Source: UBA1764 sp045616685
GTDB lineage: Bacteria > Bacillota > Clostridia > Peptostreptococcales > Anaerovoracaceae
Assembly: GCA_045616685.1 (NCBI GenBank)
Contig: JAZLHF010000017.1
Span: 1-60,216 of the forward strand
DNA length: 60,216 nucleotides
Direction of reading: 5' to 3'
Shown here one piece after another: positions 7,561 through 16,778 of the stretch (position 1 is its first letter; every line of letters begins with the position of its first letter). The notes under the pieces are model-generated. The model was not told where the DNA came from. It saw only the letters and a list, made by a program, of their open reading frames with translations, and did not search any database. The translations under genes were made by a program, and so were the position numbers.

Positions 7561-9390
7561 ATGGAAACGAAATACATGGGCAAATACGACATTGTCGTCA
7601 TAGGTGCAGGGCATGCTGGCTGTGAGGCGGCTTTAGCAGCTGCAAGAATGGGCAAAAAAGTCTTAGTTTTTTCTATAAATCTTGAGGCCGTAGCCAATAT
7701 GTTCTGCAATCCAGCCATAGGAGGCACCGGAAAAGGCCATTTGGTAAGGGAAATTGACGCTTTGGGCGGATATATGGGCCAGTGCATCGATAAGAGCTTC
7801 ATATCGTCCAGAATGCTTAATAAATCAAAGGGTCCAGCTGTTCATAGCCTTAGGGCTCAGGCCGATAAACGCAAATATCATGAAGAAATGAAGCGTCATA
7901 TGGAACTTGAGCCAAACCTTTTCCTTAAGCAAGGCGAAGTTATAGATGTAGACTTTGATGAAAACAATCAGGTCAAGGGCGTAATGCTTAAGACAGGATC
8001 TTACTATGAATGTAGCGCAGTTATTATAGCGACAGGAACCTTCCTTCGCGGAAAGATTTTTATTGGAGACTGCAATTATTTAAGTGGTCCAAACGGGCTT
8101 GCCCCTTCCCTTCAGCTCGCGGATGCCTTGAAATCAAAAGGTTTCAAGCTTCGTAGATTTAAGACAGGAACTCCCTGTCGAGCTCTAAGTTCTTCTATTG
8201 ATTATTCTAAGATGGAAATTCAAGAAGGCGATAAGCATGTTGTTCCGTTCTCATTTTTAAATGATAATTTAGATAAAGAACAAGTTCCTTGCTATTTAAC
8301 TTACACAAATAAAACAACCCACGAAATTCTTAGAGACAATTTTAATCGCTCTGCCCTTTTTGGTGGCGATATTGAAGGTGTTGGTCCAAGGTACTGTCCT
8401 TCAATTGAATCTAAGGTTCAGCGCTTTGCAGATAAAGAGCGTCATCAATGTTTCGTAGAGCCTGAAGGTTTAACCACTGAAGAAATGTACCTTCAAGGGA
8501 TGTCTTCTTCTATGCCAGAAGACGTTCAAGAAGCCTTTTATAAATCTATGCCAGGCCTTGAAAATATTGAAATTGTACGTCCTGCGTACGCTATCGAATA
8601 TGATTGCATCGATCCCCTCGACATTAAATTAAATTTAGAGCATCGTGAGTTTAGAGGGTTTTTCTGTGCGGGACAATTTAATGGAAGCAGCGGTTATGAG
8701 GAAGCTGCGGCCCAGGGCCTTATGGCCGGAGTCAATGCCGCCCTCTTCGTTGAAGGCAAGGATCCGTTTATTTTAGATAGATCAGAAGCTTACATCGGAG
8801 TTTTAATCGATGACCTCGTAACTAAGGGCACAAACGAGCCGTATCGAATTATGACTTCAAGAGCCGAATACAGATTAGTTCTTCGCCAGGACAACGCTGA
8901 CGAAAGACTTTCAGAAAAAGCTCATGAGCTTGGCTTAATTTCTGATGAAAGATACGAGCGTTATCTCAAAATCAAAAAGGCAAAAGATGCTGAAATTTCA
9001 AGGCTCAGAACAACTAAGTACAAAGGAGAAAGTTTAGCAAACCTTCTTAAGCATCCAGAAAACACTTACGAGTCGCTGGAAAATATTGACAGCGAACGTC
9101 AACCTTTATCCGAGCTTATTAAAACCAAAGTAGAGGTTGAAATAAAATATGAAGGCTATATTTTAAAACAGATGGCTCAAATTGAAAAATTTAAGAAACT
9201 CGAAACAAAAGCTTTACCATCGGATATTGATTATATGACGATAGATGGTTTAAGATTAGAAGCAAGAGAAAAGTTAAATGCAATGAAGCCAAACTCAGTT
9301 GGACAGGCATCTAGAATTTCCGGAGTCTCCCCTGCCGACATAAATGTACTTCTTGTATATCTTGAAAAATTTAGACATGGAAAATTATAA
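7561..9390 (+). CDS. mnmG: tRNA uridine-34 modification enzyme MnmG (GidA)
   Basis: MnmG is the FAD-dependent partner of MnmE. The N-terminal dinucleotide-binding fold is clear (VVIGAGHAGCEAALAAARMG), as are CNPAIGGTGKGHLVREIDALG, the conserved GTPCR cysteine region, and the helical C-terminal MnmE/tRNA-binding domain ending in SGVSPADINVLLVYLEK. AGGAG at 7551-7555 sits 5 nt before the ATG. The 609-residue length is close to the usual 620-630. It follows mnmE by 8 nt and overlaps rsmG. Confidence 0.97.
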   Translation: METKYMGKYDIVVIGAGHAGCEAALAAARMGKKVLVFSINLEAVANMFCNPAIGGTGKGHLVREIDALGGYMGQCIDKSFISSRMLNKSKGPAVHSLRAQADKRKYHEEMKRHMELEPNLFLKQGEVIDVDFDENNQVKGVMLKTGSYYECSAVIIATGTFLRGKIFIGDCNYLSGPNGLAPSLQLADALKSKGFKLRRFKTGTPCRALSSSIDYSKMEIQEGDKHVVPFSFLNDNLDKEQVPCYLTYTNKTTHEILRDNFNRSALFGGDIEGVGPRYCPSIESKVQRFADKERHQCFVEPEGLTTEEMYLQGMSSSMPEDVQEAFYKSMPGLENIEIVRPAYAIEYDCIDPLDIKLNLEHREFRGFFCAGQFNGSSGYEEAAAQGLMAGVNAALFVEGKDPFILDRSEAYIGVLIDDLVTKGTNEPYRIMTSRAEYRLVLRQDNADERLSEKAHELGLISDERYERYLKIKKAKDAEISRLRTTKYKGESLANLLKHPENTYESLENIDSERQPLSELIKTKVEVEIKYEGYILKQMAQIEKFKKLETKALPSDIDYMTIDGLRLEAREKLNAMKPNSVGQASRISGVSPADINVLLVYLEKFRHGKL

Positions 9391-10021
9391 CGAACTTATT
9401 AAACTCGCATTAGAGTGGAACGAAAAAATTAATATAACTGCTATAACAGACCCAAAAGAATTTTTGCAGAAGAATATTCTCGATTCCCTTGCAATTGTTG
9501 GGAATCCAGCGATTGAAAATGCAAAGAAAATTATGGATCTTGGAACTGGCGGAGGCTATCCCGGCCTTCCACTTGCTATGCATTATCCAGATAAAGAATT
9601 TGTTCTTATGGATTCTGTAAATAAAAAATTAAAAGTAATTGATGATATAGCAGTAAAGTTAAATTTAAAAAATGTCACCACGGTTCATGGCAGAGCTGAA
9701 GACCTTGCGCAACATAAAGAATATAGAGATTCATTTGATCTTGTAGTTTCTCGTGCAGTTGCTGCAATGCCAACGCTTGTGGAATACTCTTTACCCTTTG
9801 TTAAGAAAGGCGGATACTTTATAGCCTATAAAACTGCTACTGCAATGGATGAGATAGTAAGCGCAATCGTTGCAATTTCAAGGCTCGGCGGCCGTTTAGC
9901 CAAGATTGAAAATGTAAAAAACGGCACAGAACATGTATTTGTGGTTGTGGAAAAACTTGTGGAAACTCCGGCAGTTTTCCCCAGAAAAGCAGGCGAAGCA
10001 AAAAGAAACCCTATAATATAG
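9377..10021 (+). CDS. rsmG: 16S rRNA (guanine-527-N7)-methyltransferase RsmG
   Basis: RsmG methylates G527 of 16S rRNA. The Rossmann motif IMDLGTGGGYPGLPLAM and the upstream LEWNEKINITAI / FLQKNILDSLAI blocks are diagnostic. Two starts are possible: ATG at 9377 (214 residues, 14-nt overlap with mnmG) or ATG at 9344 (225 residues). Neither has a good ribosome binding site, so translation is probably coupled to mnmG. The N-terminus is shorter than in Bacillus either way. The mnmE-mnmG-rsmG-parA order is standard for firmicutes. Confidence 0.93.
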   Translation: MENYNELIKLALEWNEKINITAITDPKEFLQKNILDSLAIVGNPAIENAKKIMDLGTGGGYPGLPLAMHYPDKEFVLMDSVNKKLKVIDDIAVKLNLKNVTTVHGRAEDLAQHKEYRDSFDLVVSRAVAAMPTLVEYSLPFVKKGGYFIAYKTATAMDEIVSAIVAISRLGGRLAKIENVKNGTEHVFVVVEKLVETPAVFPRKAGEAKRNPII

Positions 10022-10044
10022 TATTTTTTATTTTATCTATATGT

Positions 10045-10094
10045 TATAATTGTTCCACGTGGAACGCATCAATAAAGATGTTCCACGTGGAACA
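10045..10094 (+). promoter_or_regulatory. Two parS sites abutting the parAB promoter
   Basis: TGTTCCACGTGGAACG (10051-10066) and the perfect palindrome TGTTCCACGTGGAACA (10079-10094) are parS sites, the ParB nucleation sequence. A TATAAT at 10045-10050 directly touches the first site, so ParB bound there would cover the transcription start region. This suggests that ParB loading and parAB autoregulation share one site. The -35 is poor (TATTTT region). Confidence 0.9.
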
Positions 10095-10113
10095 TTTTAT
10101 TTAGGAGAAAACT

Positions 10114-10890
10114 ATGGGAAAAGCTATAGCAATTTTTAATCAAAAAGGTGGCGTAGGTAAAACTACAACCAACATTAATTTAGCAGCTTGCCTCGCGAAT
10201 AAAGGCAAGAGAGTTTTAGTACTCGATATTGATGCTCAGGGAAATACAACTTCCGGTCTGGGCCTCATGAAAAAAAGTCTTGATTATACGAGCTATGATT
10301 TGCTCATAGATGGGAATCTCGATCCTTTCAAAACTATATATAAAACAGGTGTTGAGAACCTTGATATAATCCCCGCAAGTGTTGATTTAGCTGGCGCTGA
10401 AATCGAATTAGTTCAAATTGAAGGTCGTGAAAAACGTTTAAAGAACGCCCTACTTCGTGTTCGTTCTTACTACGATTATATTTTCATCGACTGCCCTCCT
10501 TCACTTGGTCTTTTAACTATCAACGCCCTTACCGCTGTTGATTCTGTGCTCATCCCTATACAGTGCGAATTTTATGCACTCGAAGGTGTTGCACAACTTA
10601 TTTCTACTATTGAATTAGTTCATAAGAATATGAATCCTACTCTTCAGATTGAAGGCGTAATTCTTTCCATGTTCGATGGACGTACAAATTTAAGTATTCA
10701 GGTTGTCGAAGAAGTTAAAAAATATTTCGGAGACAAGCTTTACACTACAGTAATTCCAAGGAACGTAAGACTTGCCGAAGCTCCAAGCTATGGACTCCCA
10801 ATCACTTTATACGATCCAAGATCTAAAGGAGCTCAGGCTTATGAAGCTTTTGCTGATGAATTTTTAAGAACGGAGGAGCTCAATGGCTAG
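10114..10890 (+). CDS. parA: Chromosome partitioning ATPase ParA (Soj)
   Basis: ParA is a DNA-binding ATPase that works with ParB-parS to separate origins and, in Bacillus, controls DnaA. The deviant Walker A KGGVGKTT near residue 11, the DIDAQGN motif near residue 41 and IDCPPSLG near 125 are all present. The 258-residue length is the chromosomal type. AGGAG lies 8 nt before the ATG, two parS sites lie upstream, and the 3' end overlaps parB by 8 nt. Confidence 0.96.
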   Translation: MGKAIAIFNQKGGVGKTTTNINLAACLANKGKRVLVLDIDAQGNTTSGLGLMKKSLDYTSYDLLIDGNLDPFKTIYKTGVENLDIIPASVDLAGAEIELVQIEGREKRLKNALLRVRSYYDYIFIDCPPSLGLLTINALTAVDSVLIPIQCEFYALEGVAQLISTIELVHKNMNPTLQIEGVILSMFDGRTNLSIQVVEEVKKYFGDKLYTTVIPRNVRLAEAPSYGLPITLYDPRSKGAQAYEAFADEFLRTEELNG

Positions 10891-11806
10891 CAAAAAAGGT
10901 GGTCTCGGCCGTGGAATTAATTCATTGCTTGGCGATTTAAATGCAAACCCAATTTCAGCATTTGAGTCGGCTCCGGCAGCGCAAGCTTTTCCAAAAGAAA
11001 CGCCTGTGGAAAAAGTGCAAAAAGTGGATAAGTTCGAAGAAGGCGTAATTTACATAGCTTTGGACGATATTAAGCCTAATTCAAAGCAGCCTCGTAAGGT
11101 ATTTAACGAGGAAGCGTTAAGTGAATTAGCTGATTCTATCAAGCAATATGGCGTAATTCAGCCAATCCTAGTTCGTAAGTTTAGTAACGGATACGAACTG
11201 GTTGCCGGAGAACGCCGCTGGCGCGCAGCCCGCAAGGCAGGCCTAAAGAGCGTACCAGCAATCGTTCGCGAACTTTCTGATCAGCAAAATTCTCTCGTTG
11301 CATTGCTGGAAAATATGCAGCGTGAAGACTTAAACATAATAGAAGAAGCTCAGGGAATCGCTTCATTAATGAACGATTATGGACTTTCTCAGGAAGAAGC
11401 CGCAAAGGCAGTAGGCAAATCAAGACCTTATGTTACCAACGCTTTGCGAATTTTAAAGCTTCCTAAAGAAGTGCAAGATATGGTTGAAAATCAAACATTA
11501 TCAACTGGTCATGCAAAAGCAATTGCAGGACTTTCAGGCAAAGATCTTCAAATCTCTGTTGCAAGACGCGCATCCAGAGAAGGTTGGTCAGTAAGAAAGA
11601 TTGAAAGTTTCGCAACTGTAAAGAAGGGTAAGACAACTGCTAAGAAAGCAAAGCGTGATACAGCCTTTGCAGAAGTCGAAGAAAAGCTTACACAAACTCT
11701 CGGAACTAAAGTTAAAATTAACGGATCTGAAAAGAAGGGTAAGATCGAGATTGAATACTATAGCAGAGAAGAATTAGACAGACTTATTGAGTTATTTGAA
11801 GGGTAA
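10883..11806 (+). CDS. parB: Chromosome partitioning protein ParB (Spo0J)
   Basis: ParB binds parS and spreads as a CTP-dependent DNA clamp, then loads SMC. Seen are an N-terminal ParA-stimulating segment (KKGGLGRGINSLLGD), the CTP-binding ParB/Srx domain with VAGERRWRAARKAGL near residue 110, a helix-turn-helix (LSQEEAAKAVGKSRPYVTNALRIL), and a C-terminal dimerisation region. Length (307) is typical. There is no sign of a noc paralogue in the window. Confidence 0.96.
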   Translation: MASKKGGLGRGINSLLGDLNANPISAFESAPAAQAFPKETPVEKVQKVDKFEEGVIYIALDDIKPNSKQPRKVFNEEALSELADSIKQYGVIQPILVRKFSNGYELVAGERRWRAARKAGLKSVPAIVRELSDQQNSLVALLENMQREDLNIIEEAQGIASLMNDYGLSQEEAAKAVGKSRPYVTNALRILKLPKEVQDMVENQTLSTGHAKAIAGLSGKDLQISVARRASREGWSVRKIESFATVKKGKTTAKKAKRDTAFAEVEEKLTQTLGTKVKINGSEKKGKIEIEYYSREELDRLIELFEG

Positions 11807-11836
11807 TTAGGCTAAATCGCCAATTGTAAATAAACG

Positions 11837-12376
11837 ATGAAATCAGTTAATATTTATACTGACGGCGCGTGCAGCGGAAATCAGAACGAAACAAATATTG
11901 GAGGATGGGGAGCCATCCTTGAATACGGGCAACACACAAAAGAGCTTCATGGCGGTGAAATTAATACAACGAATAACCGCATGGAGCTTATGGCTTTGAT
12001 TGAAGCTTTGTCTTCTTTAAAGGAAAAAGGCCTCGAAATCAAAGTTTTTTCTGACAGTTCATACTTAATTAATTGCTTTAAAGAGAAATGGTACGTTAAG
12101 TGGCAAATGAACGGCTGGAAAACCTCCAGCAAGGCGAGCGTTGAAAATAAAGAGCTTTGGGAACAGCTTATGAATCTTATGCAAGATCAAGAGCTTAAGT
12201 TTTACTTGGTAAAAGGCCACATCAGCTTGTCTGGAAGTAGCGAAAAGTTAAAAGCTGCTTATACTAGGTTCATCGACCATAATGGTGTATTCAGCTTGGA
12301 AGACTTCAAATATATAATCGAGAAAAACAATAGAGCCGATGAGCTTGCGAATGTTTTTATCAACGAGAACCGATAA
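11837..12376 (+). CDS. rnhA: Ribonuclease HI
   Basis: RNase HI cuts the RNA strand of RNA-DNA hybrids. The catalytic carboxylates can be read in order: YTDGACSGN (Asp), NNRMELMALI (Glu), SDSSYL (Asp) and NNRADELAN (Asp). The conserved Trp region WYVKWQMNGWKTSSK is present. There is an insertion of roughly 25-30 residues before the last aspartate (about 132-160), relative to the compact 150-residue enzymes. No strong ribosome binding site is visible, although it follows parB by 30 nt. Confidence 0.92.
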   Translation: MKSVNIYTDGACSGNQNETNIGGWGAILEYGQHTKELHGGEINTTNNRMELMALIEALSSLKEKGLEIKVFSDSSYLINCFKEKWYVKWQMNGWKTSSKASVENKELWEQLMNLMQDQELKFYLVKGHISLSGSSEKLKAAYTRFIDHNGVFSLEDFKYIIEKNNRADELANVFINENR

Positions 12377-12490
12377 AACCACAAAAAATGGTTTTTGAAG
12401 CGTAAATATTTTGTAACATAATTGTAATACAAAAAAGTTATACTATATGTGTAATTTTATGAGTAGTATAGTCCGTGAAAGGAGGAGAAG

Positions 12491-13126
12491 ATGAAACACG
12501 CAAGAAGAATAATTTCATTTATTCTTATTTTGTGCATGCTTGCTTCAAGTTGTGCATTAGCAGCAACACCTAAAGCAAGTATCATAAGCCCAATTAAAAA
12601 TAGTGTTGTTTCTGATAATAAACTTCTCGTTTCAGTTAAGGTTTTAGATAAAAAGAAAGTCGCTGTCAAAGTCTTTGAAGAAAAAGTTGTAACAGGAACA
12701 AAGTACAACGAAGAAACAAAGAAAGACGAAGAAATCCTTAAGTCAATCGATGTTAGCGATTTTACTACAGACATGGTAACAGCTCTTTCAAAAGAGTTTG
12801 AAGAACTTAAATATCTTAGCCTTGGAGAAGGCGATAATAAACAAGTTCTCCGCGCTGTTTCAGTAACTAATGTAGTTACCTATACAGCAACAGGAGAAGT
12901 TGGATACTTCTCAAAGCAAATTGAAAATATTACACCTGGTCTTTACAGAGTACAGATAGAAGTATTAGGCAAGGACGATGTAGTTGAAGAAACATATTAC
13001 AGCTTCACTGCAGTTCAGAAAAAAGCAGATCAAGATACAGCAACAGAAAATGTTGTTCCAGTAGAAACGGTTAAACTGAATCTTGTTCAACTGATTGCCA
13101 AGTTCATTAAATCATTAATTAAATAA
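12491..13126 (+). CDS. Secreted protein of unknown function at the head of a WalHIJ-HtrA-like operon
   Basis: I do not recognise this 211-residue protein. A signal peptide is clear: basic MKHARR, a hydrophobic run, then a likely signal-peptidase site after ALA near residue 24; a lipobox reading of ASSC is possible but weak. The remainder looks like beta-rich extracellular sequence (ASIISPIKNSVVSDNKLLVSVKV) with two Val/Lys/Glu-rich stretches and a hydrophobic/basic end (LVQLIAKFIKSLIK) that could be amphipathic. AAAGGAGGAG precedes the ATG. Its stop overlaps the next start, so it is co-translated with the WalH-like gene. Confidence 0.7.
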   Translation: MKHARRIISFILILCMLASSCALAATPKASIISPIKNSVVSDNKLLVSVKVLDKKKVAVKVFEEKVVTGTKYNEETKKDEEILKSIDVSDFTTDMVTALSKEFEELKYLSLGEGDNKQVLRAVSVTNVVTYTATGEVGYFSKQIENITPGLYRVQIEVLGKDDVVEETYYSFTAVQKKADQDTATENVVPVETVKLNLVQLIAKFIKSLIK

Positions 13127-14226
13127 TGAACAAGAAATTTGATTTAATTGAAAGAATTAAAACCGTAATTTTAGTAGTATTGTTTTTAATAACAATACTA
13201 CTTTTGTATTTATGCTTTAATCAGCACGGAAAATCATTTACGCTCTCAGAAATTTTCCCTGGTGGCCGAACAGGCGTAACCAGCGTAAGCGAGAGCGATT
13301 ATATTTTGCCGGAGTATGCACTCCAATCTAACGGAGAGAATTCCTTCTCAATTGCCTTTGGTAATAAGAATGCAATCTATTCTGCAACCGAAGATTCCAT
13401 GGCAGCTCTATTAGGGTCGACTGCGGCATCCATTATAGAATCCACAGATGAAGAATTTGCAGCTGCAGCTTTAGCCAAAGACTCAATTCAGGTAGTCTTT
13501 AATTTTGACGTGCCGTTCGACGACTTTTGCAAACAGGTAATGGACGCGACTCTGGAAAAGCCAGAAAGCTTAACAGGATTTAAGGTTGTTCTTTTTAACG
13601 ACGAAGCAAAAGAATGTTTTTATCTTAGAGACTCGCAAAATCGTTGCTTTAAGATGATAGCCGGAGAAAATTATTACGCAATTGATCGCTTTTCAAATTG
13701 CTTAGAAGAGCCAAGCAAAATTTCAGCTCACTTTGTAAATATCTATGATGTCAATAAAGTTCTTGCAAGTTATAATCTTTTACCGACAGTAACAAAGTAC
13801 GAACTCGATAGTGAAGACATTGCAGAAAATATTTTTAGTGACACTTTCGATTTTGTAAGAAAAATTACTGATAGTTTTGGCAATGAAACATTCATGTACG
13901 GCTACGGTCAAAAGAGACTTACTATTAATACCGATGGTTCAATTGAATTTAAAGAAGACATAGAAAAAACTGAAGCTAATTTCTATAGTGATCTTCAGAC
14001 AGCACTTTCATTTATCGAAAATACAATTGGACTTGAGGACAGAAATTTCAAAATTAAAAAAGTTGAGTTAATAAAAGATAACGACAACAGTTATTATAAA
14101 TTTATTTTTAGTGACGGAGCTTACTCCATTACAACTAATGTAACCGGATCAAAAGTTTCGTATTTCTATCTTGAAGAAGAGAATCTGGGGGCAATATGGA
14201 TTGGGCGAGAGCTAAAAGCATACTAA
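13126..14226 (+). CDS. WalH (YycH)-like membrane-anchored regulatory protein
   Basis: This 366-residue protein has one N-terminal transmembrane segment (residues about 12-31) and a long extracytoplasmic domain. Sequence identity to YycH is not obvious by eye; the assignment rests on architecture and position: the next gene starts like YycI, and walJ and htrA follow, as in the Bacillus yycHIJK set. In Bacillus YycH and YycI hold the WalK kinase in check from outside the membrane. Here walRK lies about 14 kb away instead of immediately upstream. Confidence 0.6.
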   Translation: MNKKFDLIERIKTVILVVLFLITILLLYLCFNQHGKSFTLSEIFPGGRTGVTSVSESDYILPEYALQSNGENSFSIAFGNKNAIYSATEDSMAALLGSTAASIIESTDEEFAAAALAKDSIQVVFNFDVPFDDFCKQVMDATLEKPESLTGFKVVLFNDEAKECFYLRDSQNRCFKMIAGENYYAIDRFSNCLEEPSKISAHFVNIYDVNKVLASYNLLPTVTKYELDSEDIAENIFSDTFDFVRKITDSFGNETFMYGYGQKRLTINTDGSIEFKEDIEKTEANFYSDLQTALSFIENTIGLEDRNFKIKKVELIKDNDNSYYKFIFSDGAYSITTNVTGSKVSYFYLEEENLGAIWIGRELKAY

Positions 14227-14723
14227 TAATTGCTCTTATAATTTGTATATTAATTTTGAGCAGCATTTACGTTGGCCAAGTCAAGCAAGAAAATGAAAAA
14301 ATTAGTGAGCTGACGCAAAATGCAATAGAATACGTCGAGAAGAAAGGCATCAAGATAAACTGCGCGGTTCCAACCGACGCTCCTGATATGTCGGTAATAA
14401 CCTTAAAGTTTATTGCGGGCGATTCTGCCGGAGGTCTTTCACGTACAGAATATGACGGTATGCCACTTGAAATAGTTGGACTAAAAAGTAGCAGTTTTAT
14501 TGAATCTATTCAAGGAACAGGTGTAGACCTTAAAGTTCTTCCCGCATATACAGCTCTGCTTAAGAGCCTGGAAAGTGTAACGGACGCAATTGACGATTTG
14601 GAACTTATCTATCTCGTTGACCGTTCCGCATATGCAGGCGAAGCCGGAGAAGACACAGCTCTTCCTTATTGGAAGGTAAGTTCTGGCGGAAATTCTTATT
14701 ATTATGCTGCATATGCAGAGTAA
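14196..14723 (+). CDS. WalI (YycI)-like membrane protein
   Basis: The start MDWARAKSILIIALII closely resembles the YycI N-terminus (MDW/MEW, K-T/S, then one transmembrane helix). YycI proteins are about 280 residues and pair with YycH to regulate WalK; this one is only 175, so the extracellular domain is shortened or different. It overlaps the WalH-like gene by 31 nt, implying tight coupling. GGGGG at 14186-14190 may serve as a ribosome binding site. The function is inferred from N-terminus and context. Confidence 0.65.
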   Translation: MDWARAKSILIIALIICILILSSIYVGQVKQENEKISELTQNAIEYVEKKGIKINCAVPTDAPDMSVITLKFIAGDSAGGLSRTEYDGMPLEIVGLKSSSFIESIQGTGVDLKVLPAYTALLKSLESVTDAIDDLELIYLVDRSAYAGEAGEDTALPYWKVSSGGNSYYYAAYAE

Positions 14724-14760
14724 TTTCAGTTAAATTTAAGTTTGAAGGAATAAAACATAA

Positions 14761-15549
14761 ATGAGCTTAAGGATATGTTCTCTGGCTAGCGGAAGTTCAG
14801 GGAATTGCTATGTGGTCGGTACAGAAGACACCGTGCTTTTGGTCGATGCGGGTATAAGCTGCAAACAAATCAAAGAGCGTCTGGAAGGCTTAGGCGCAGA
14901 CATTTCAATGGTTAGTGCAGTTCTTGTAACCCATGAACATTCTGATCACATCAAAGGGTTACCAGCTCTTTCAAAACTTAATAGGCTTATTTTTGCAAGT
15001 CAAAAAACCTTTGAAGCTATGGATTTAGAGCTTGATAGCAATTTATGCAAAAGTTTTGAACCAGGCGACAGCTTCGAAATAGGAGATATTTTAGTTTCAA
15101 CATTCAAAACATCTCATGATGCCGCAGACCCTGTTGGTTATTGTTTCGAATCCAATGGAAAGACAATTTGCATTGTTACCGATACTGGATATGTAAACGA
15201 CGATATCAAAAATTACATTTCTAAGGCCGATATTCTTGTTTTAGAGTCAAATCATGATGAAAATGTCCTGAAAATGGGACCATATCCATGGTTTTTAAAG
15301 CAAAGAATCTTAAGCGATGAGGGCCATCTATCAAACGAGGCCGCAGCCAACGCACTTGCCGAGGTAATGATTGCTGAAAAAACTTGCAAAACTCGTCAAG
15401 TACTTCTTGCTCATCTAAGCAAAGAGAACAATTTCCCAGAAATGGCTCAAGCAACATTAGAAAACATACTCAGAGAAAGAGGATGCAGCCCTAAAAACTG
15501 CATACTTCACGTTTTGTCGAGAAATGAGGTATCAAAGATCTATGAATAA
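14761..15549 (+). CDS. walJ: MBL-fold hydrolase WalJ (YycJ)
   Basis: WalJ is a metallo-beta-lactamase-fold nuclease family member of the Wal operon, implicated in co-ordinating cell-wall and DNA metabolism. The metal motif THEHSDHIKG (about residue 58) is intact, as are SLASGSSGNCY at the N-terminus, TSHDAADPVGY, VTDTGY, LESNHD and HLSNEAA further on. Length (262) is typical. It ends overlapping the htrA start. Confidence 0.92.
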   Translation: MSLRICSLASGSSGNCYVVGTEDTVLLVDAGISCKQIKERLEGLGADISMVSAVLVTHEHSDHIKGLPALSKLNRLIFASQKTFEAMDLELDSNLCKSFEPGDSFEIGDILVSTFKTSHDAADPVGYCFESNGKTICIVTDTGYVNDDIKNYISKADILVLESNHDENVLKMGPYPWFLKQRILSDEGHLSNEAAANALAEVMIAEKTCKTRQVLLAHLSKENNFPEMAQATLENILRERGCSPKNCILHVLSRNEVSKIYE

Positions 15550-16747
15550 GAAAACGCCAGCAATAGTAATAGTATTAGCGCTTGTCGTTTCTTTAGCCTT
15601 CGGCTTTGCCGGAGGCCTCGCAGCATCATATATGCTGCCAATGATTCAGGGGAAAACAGAAAGCGCAACAAAAATAGAGCAGCAAGCTCAGGATATAACC
15701 ATAAACGTATCCGAAGATATCACCATTGCAGAAGCCATTGCCAAAAAGGTAATGCCGTCTGTTGTTGGAATTTCAACGGTTTCCAGCCAGACCTTTTCTG
15801 GCATCGAAGGGTTTGACTTCTTTGGCTTTGGCGGTGGCGGGGGCTATTCCTACGATTCAAAATCCGAAGGAACAGGCGTAATCGTTGATGAAGCAGGATA
15901 TATCCTTACAAATTCGCACGTTGTAAACGACGGAAACACCAAATCTATAATGATTTCACTTTATGATGGTCAGGATGTAGAGGGAACAGTTCTTTGGAAC
16001 GATTCAACCCTGGACCTTGCCGTTGTAAAGATTGAAAAAGTCGAAGGACTTCAGGCAGCTGAACTCGGTGATAGCGACAATATCAACATTGGAGCCTATG
16101 CCGCAGCTATTGGAAACCCGCTCGGCCTTCAGTTTGAAAGATCAATGTCTCAGGGAATCATCTCTGGGCTTGATAGAACAATCGCCGTAGGCGGTGGAAA
16201 TTCCGGCAGCTATACGACTATGGAAGGACTGATTCAGACAGACGCTACTATTAATAGTGGAAACTCTGGCGGTCCACTTCTTAATTCCAAAGGCCAGGTA
16301 ATCGGTATAAATTCAGCCCGCGCAAGCGAGGGCGAAAACATGGGATTCGCAATTCCTATAAACATTGCAAGTCCAATCGTTCAGCAGGTTAAGGAAACTG
16401 GTACATTCCATCGTGCATACCTTGGAATTAAGGGTACAGGATTTCAAGATCAGACTAAGTACACAAGCCAGCAGCTTATTGAATACTTTGGAACCGACAA
16501 GGGCATCTATGTAAGCTCAGTTTCAAAGAGCGGAGGCGCAGAACAAGCTGGAATCAAGGCCGGAGACGTCATTCTCAGTGTCGATGGCCAGGAAGTTAAC
16601 ACCATGAACCGCATCAATTCCATCATGATTAGACACAAAGTTGGCGATAAGGTCGAGGTTGTCTACATGAGAAACGGAAACGAGCATAGTTGCACCGTAA
16701 CTTTAAATGGCGAACAGATTTTGCTTGAAAGCAGTTTACTGGATTGA
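15542..16747 (+). CDS. htrA: HtrA/DegP-family membrane-anchored serine protease
   Basis: HtrA degrades or repairs damaged proteins outside the membrane. One N-terminal transmembrane segment is followed by a Gly-rich linker, a trypsin-like domain with catalytic His in TNSHVVND, Asp in STLDLAVVKI and Ser in NSGNSGGPLL, and one C-terminal PDZ domain. Start choice is ambiguous: ATG 15542 (401 residues) has GAGG 12 nt upstream; in-frame ATG 15524 would add six residues. As in Bacillus yycK, it follows walJ with overlap and ends the operon. Confidence 0.93.
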   Translation: MNKKTPAIVIVLALVVSLAFGFAGGLAASYMLPMIQGKTESATKIEQQAQDITINVSEDITIAEAIAKKVMPSVVGISTVSSQTFSGIEGFDFFGFGGGGGYSYDSKSEGTGVIVDEAGYILTNSHVVNDGNTKSIMISLYDGQDVEGTVLWNDSTLDLAVVKIEKVEGLQAAELGDSDNINIGAYAAAIGNPLGLQFERSMSQGIISGLDRTIAVGGGNSGSYTTMEGLIQTDATINSGNSGGPLLNSKGQVIGINSARASEGENMGFAIPINIASPIVQQVKETGTFHRAYLGIKGTGFQDQTKYTSQQLIEYFGTDKGIYVSSVSKSGGAEQAGIKAGDVILSVDGQEVNTMNRINSIMIRHKVGDKVEVVYMRNGNEHSCTVTLNGEQILLESSLLD

Positions 16748-16772
16748 TTTAATCGTTAATTAACGATATAAT
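16744..16772 (+). promoter_or_regulatory. Promoter with a palindromic operator in the spacer, arsR-type gene
   Basis: TTGATT (16744-16749), a 17-bp spacer and TATAAT (16767-16772) form a near-consensus promoter. The spacer contains the perfect 16-bp palindrome ATCGTTAATTAACGAT (16752-16767). ArsR-family repressors typically bind such palindromes between -35 and -10 and block RNA polymerase, so autoregulation is likely. Confidence 0.8.
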
Positions 16773-16778
16773 AAAACT

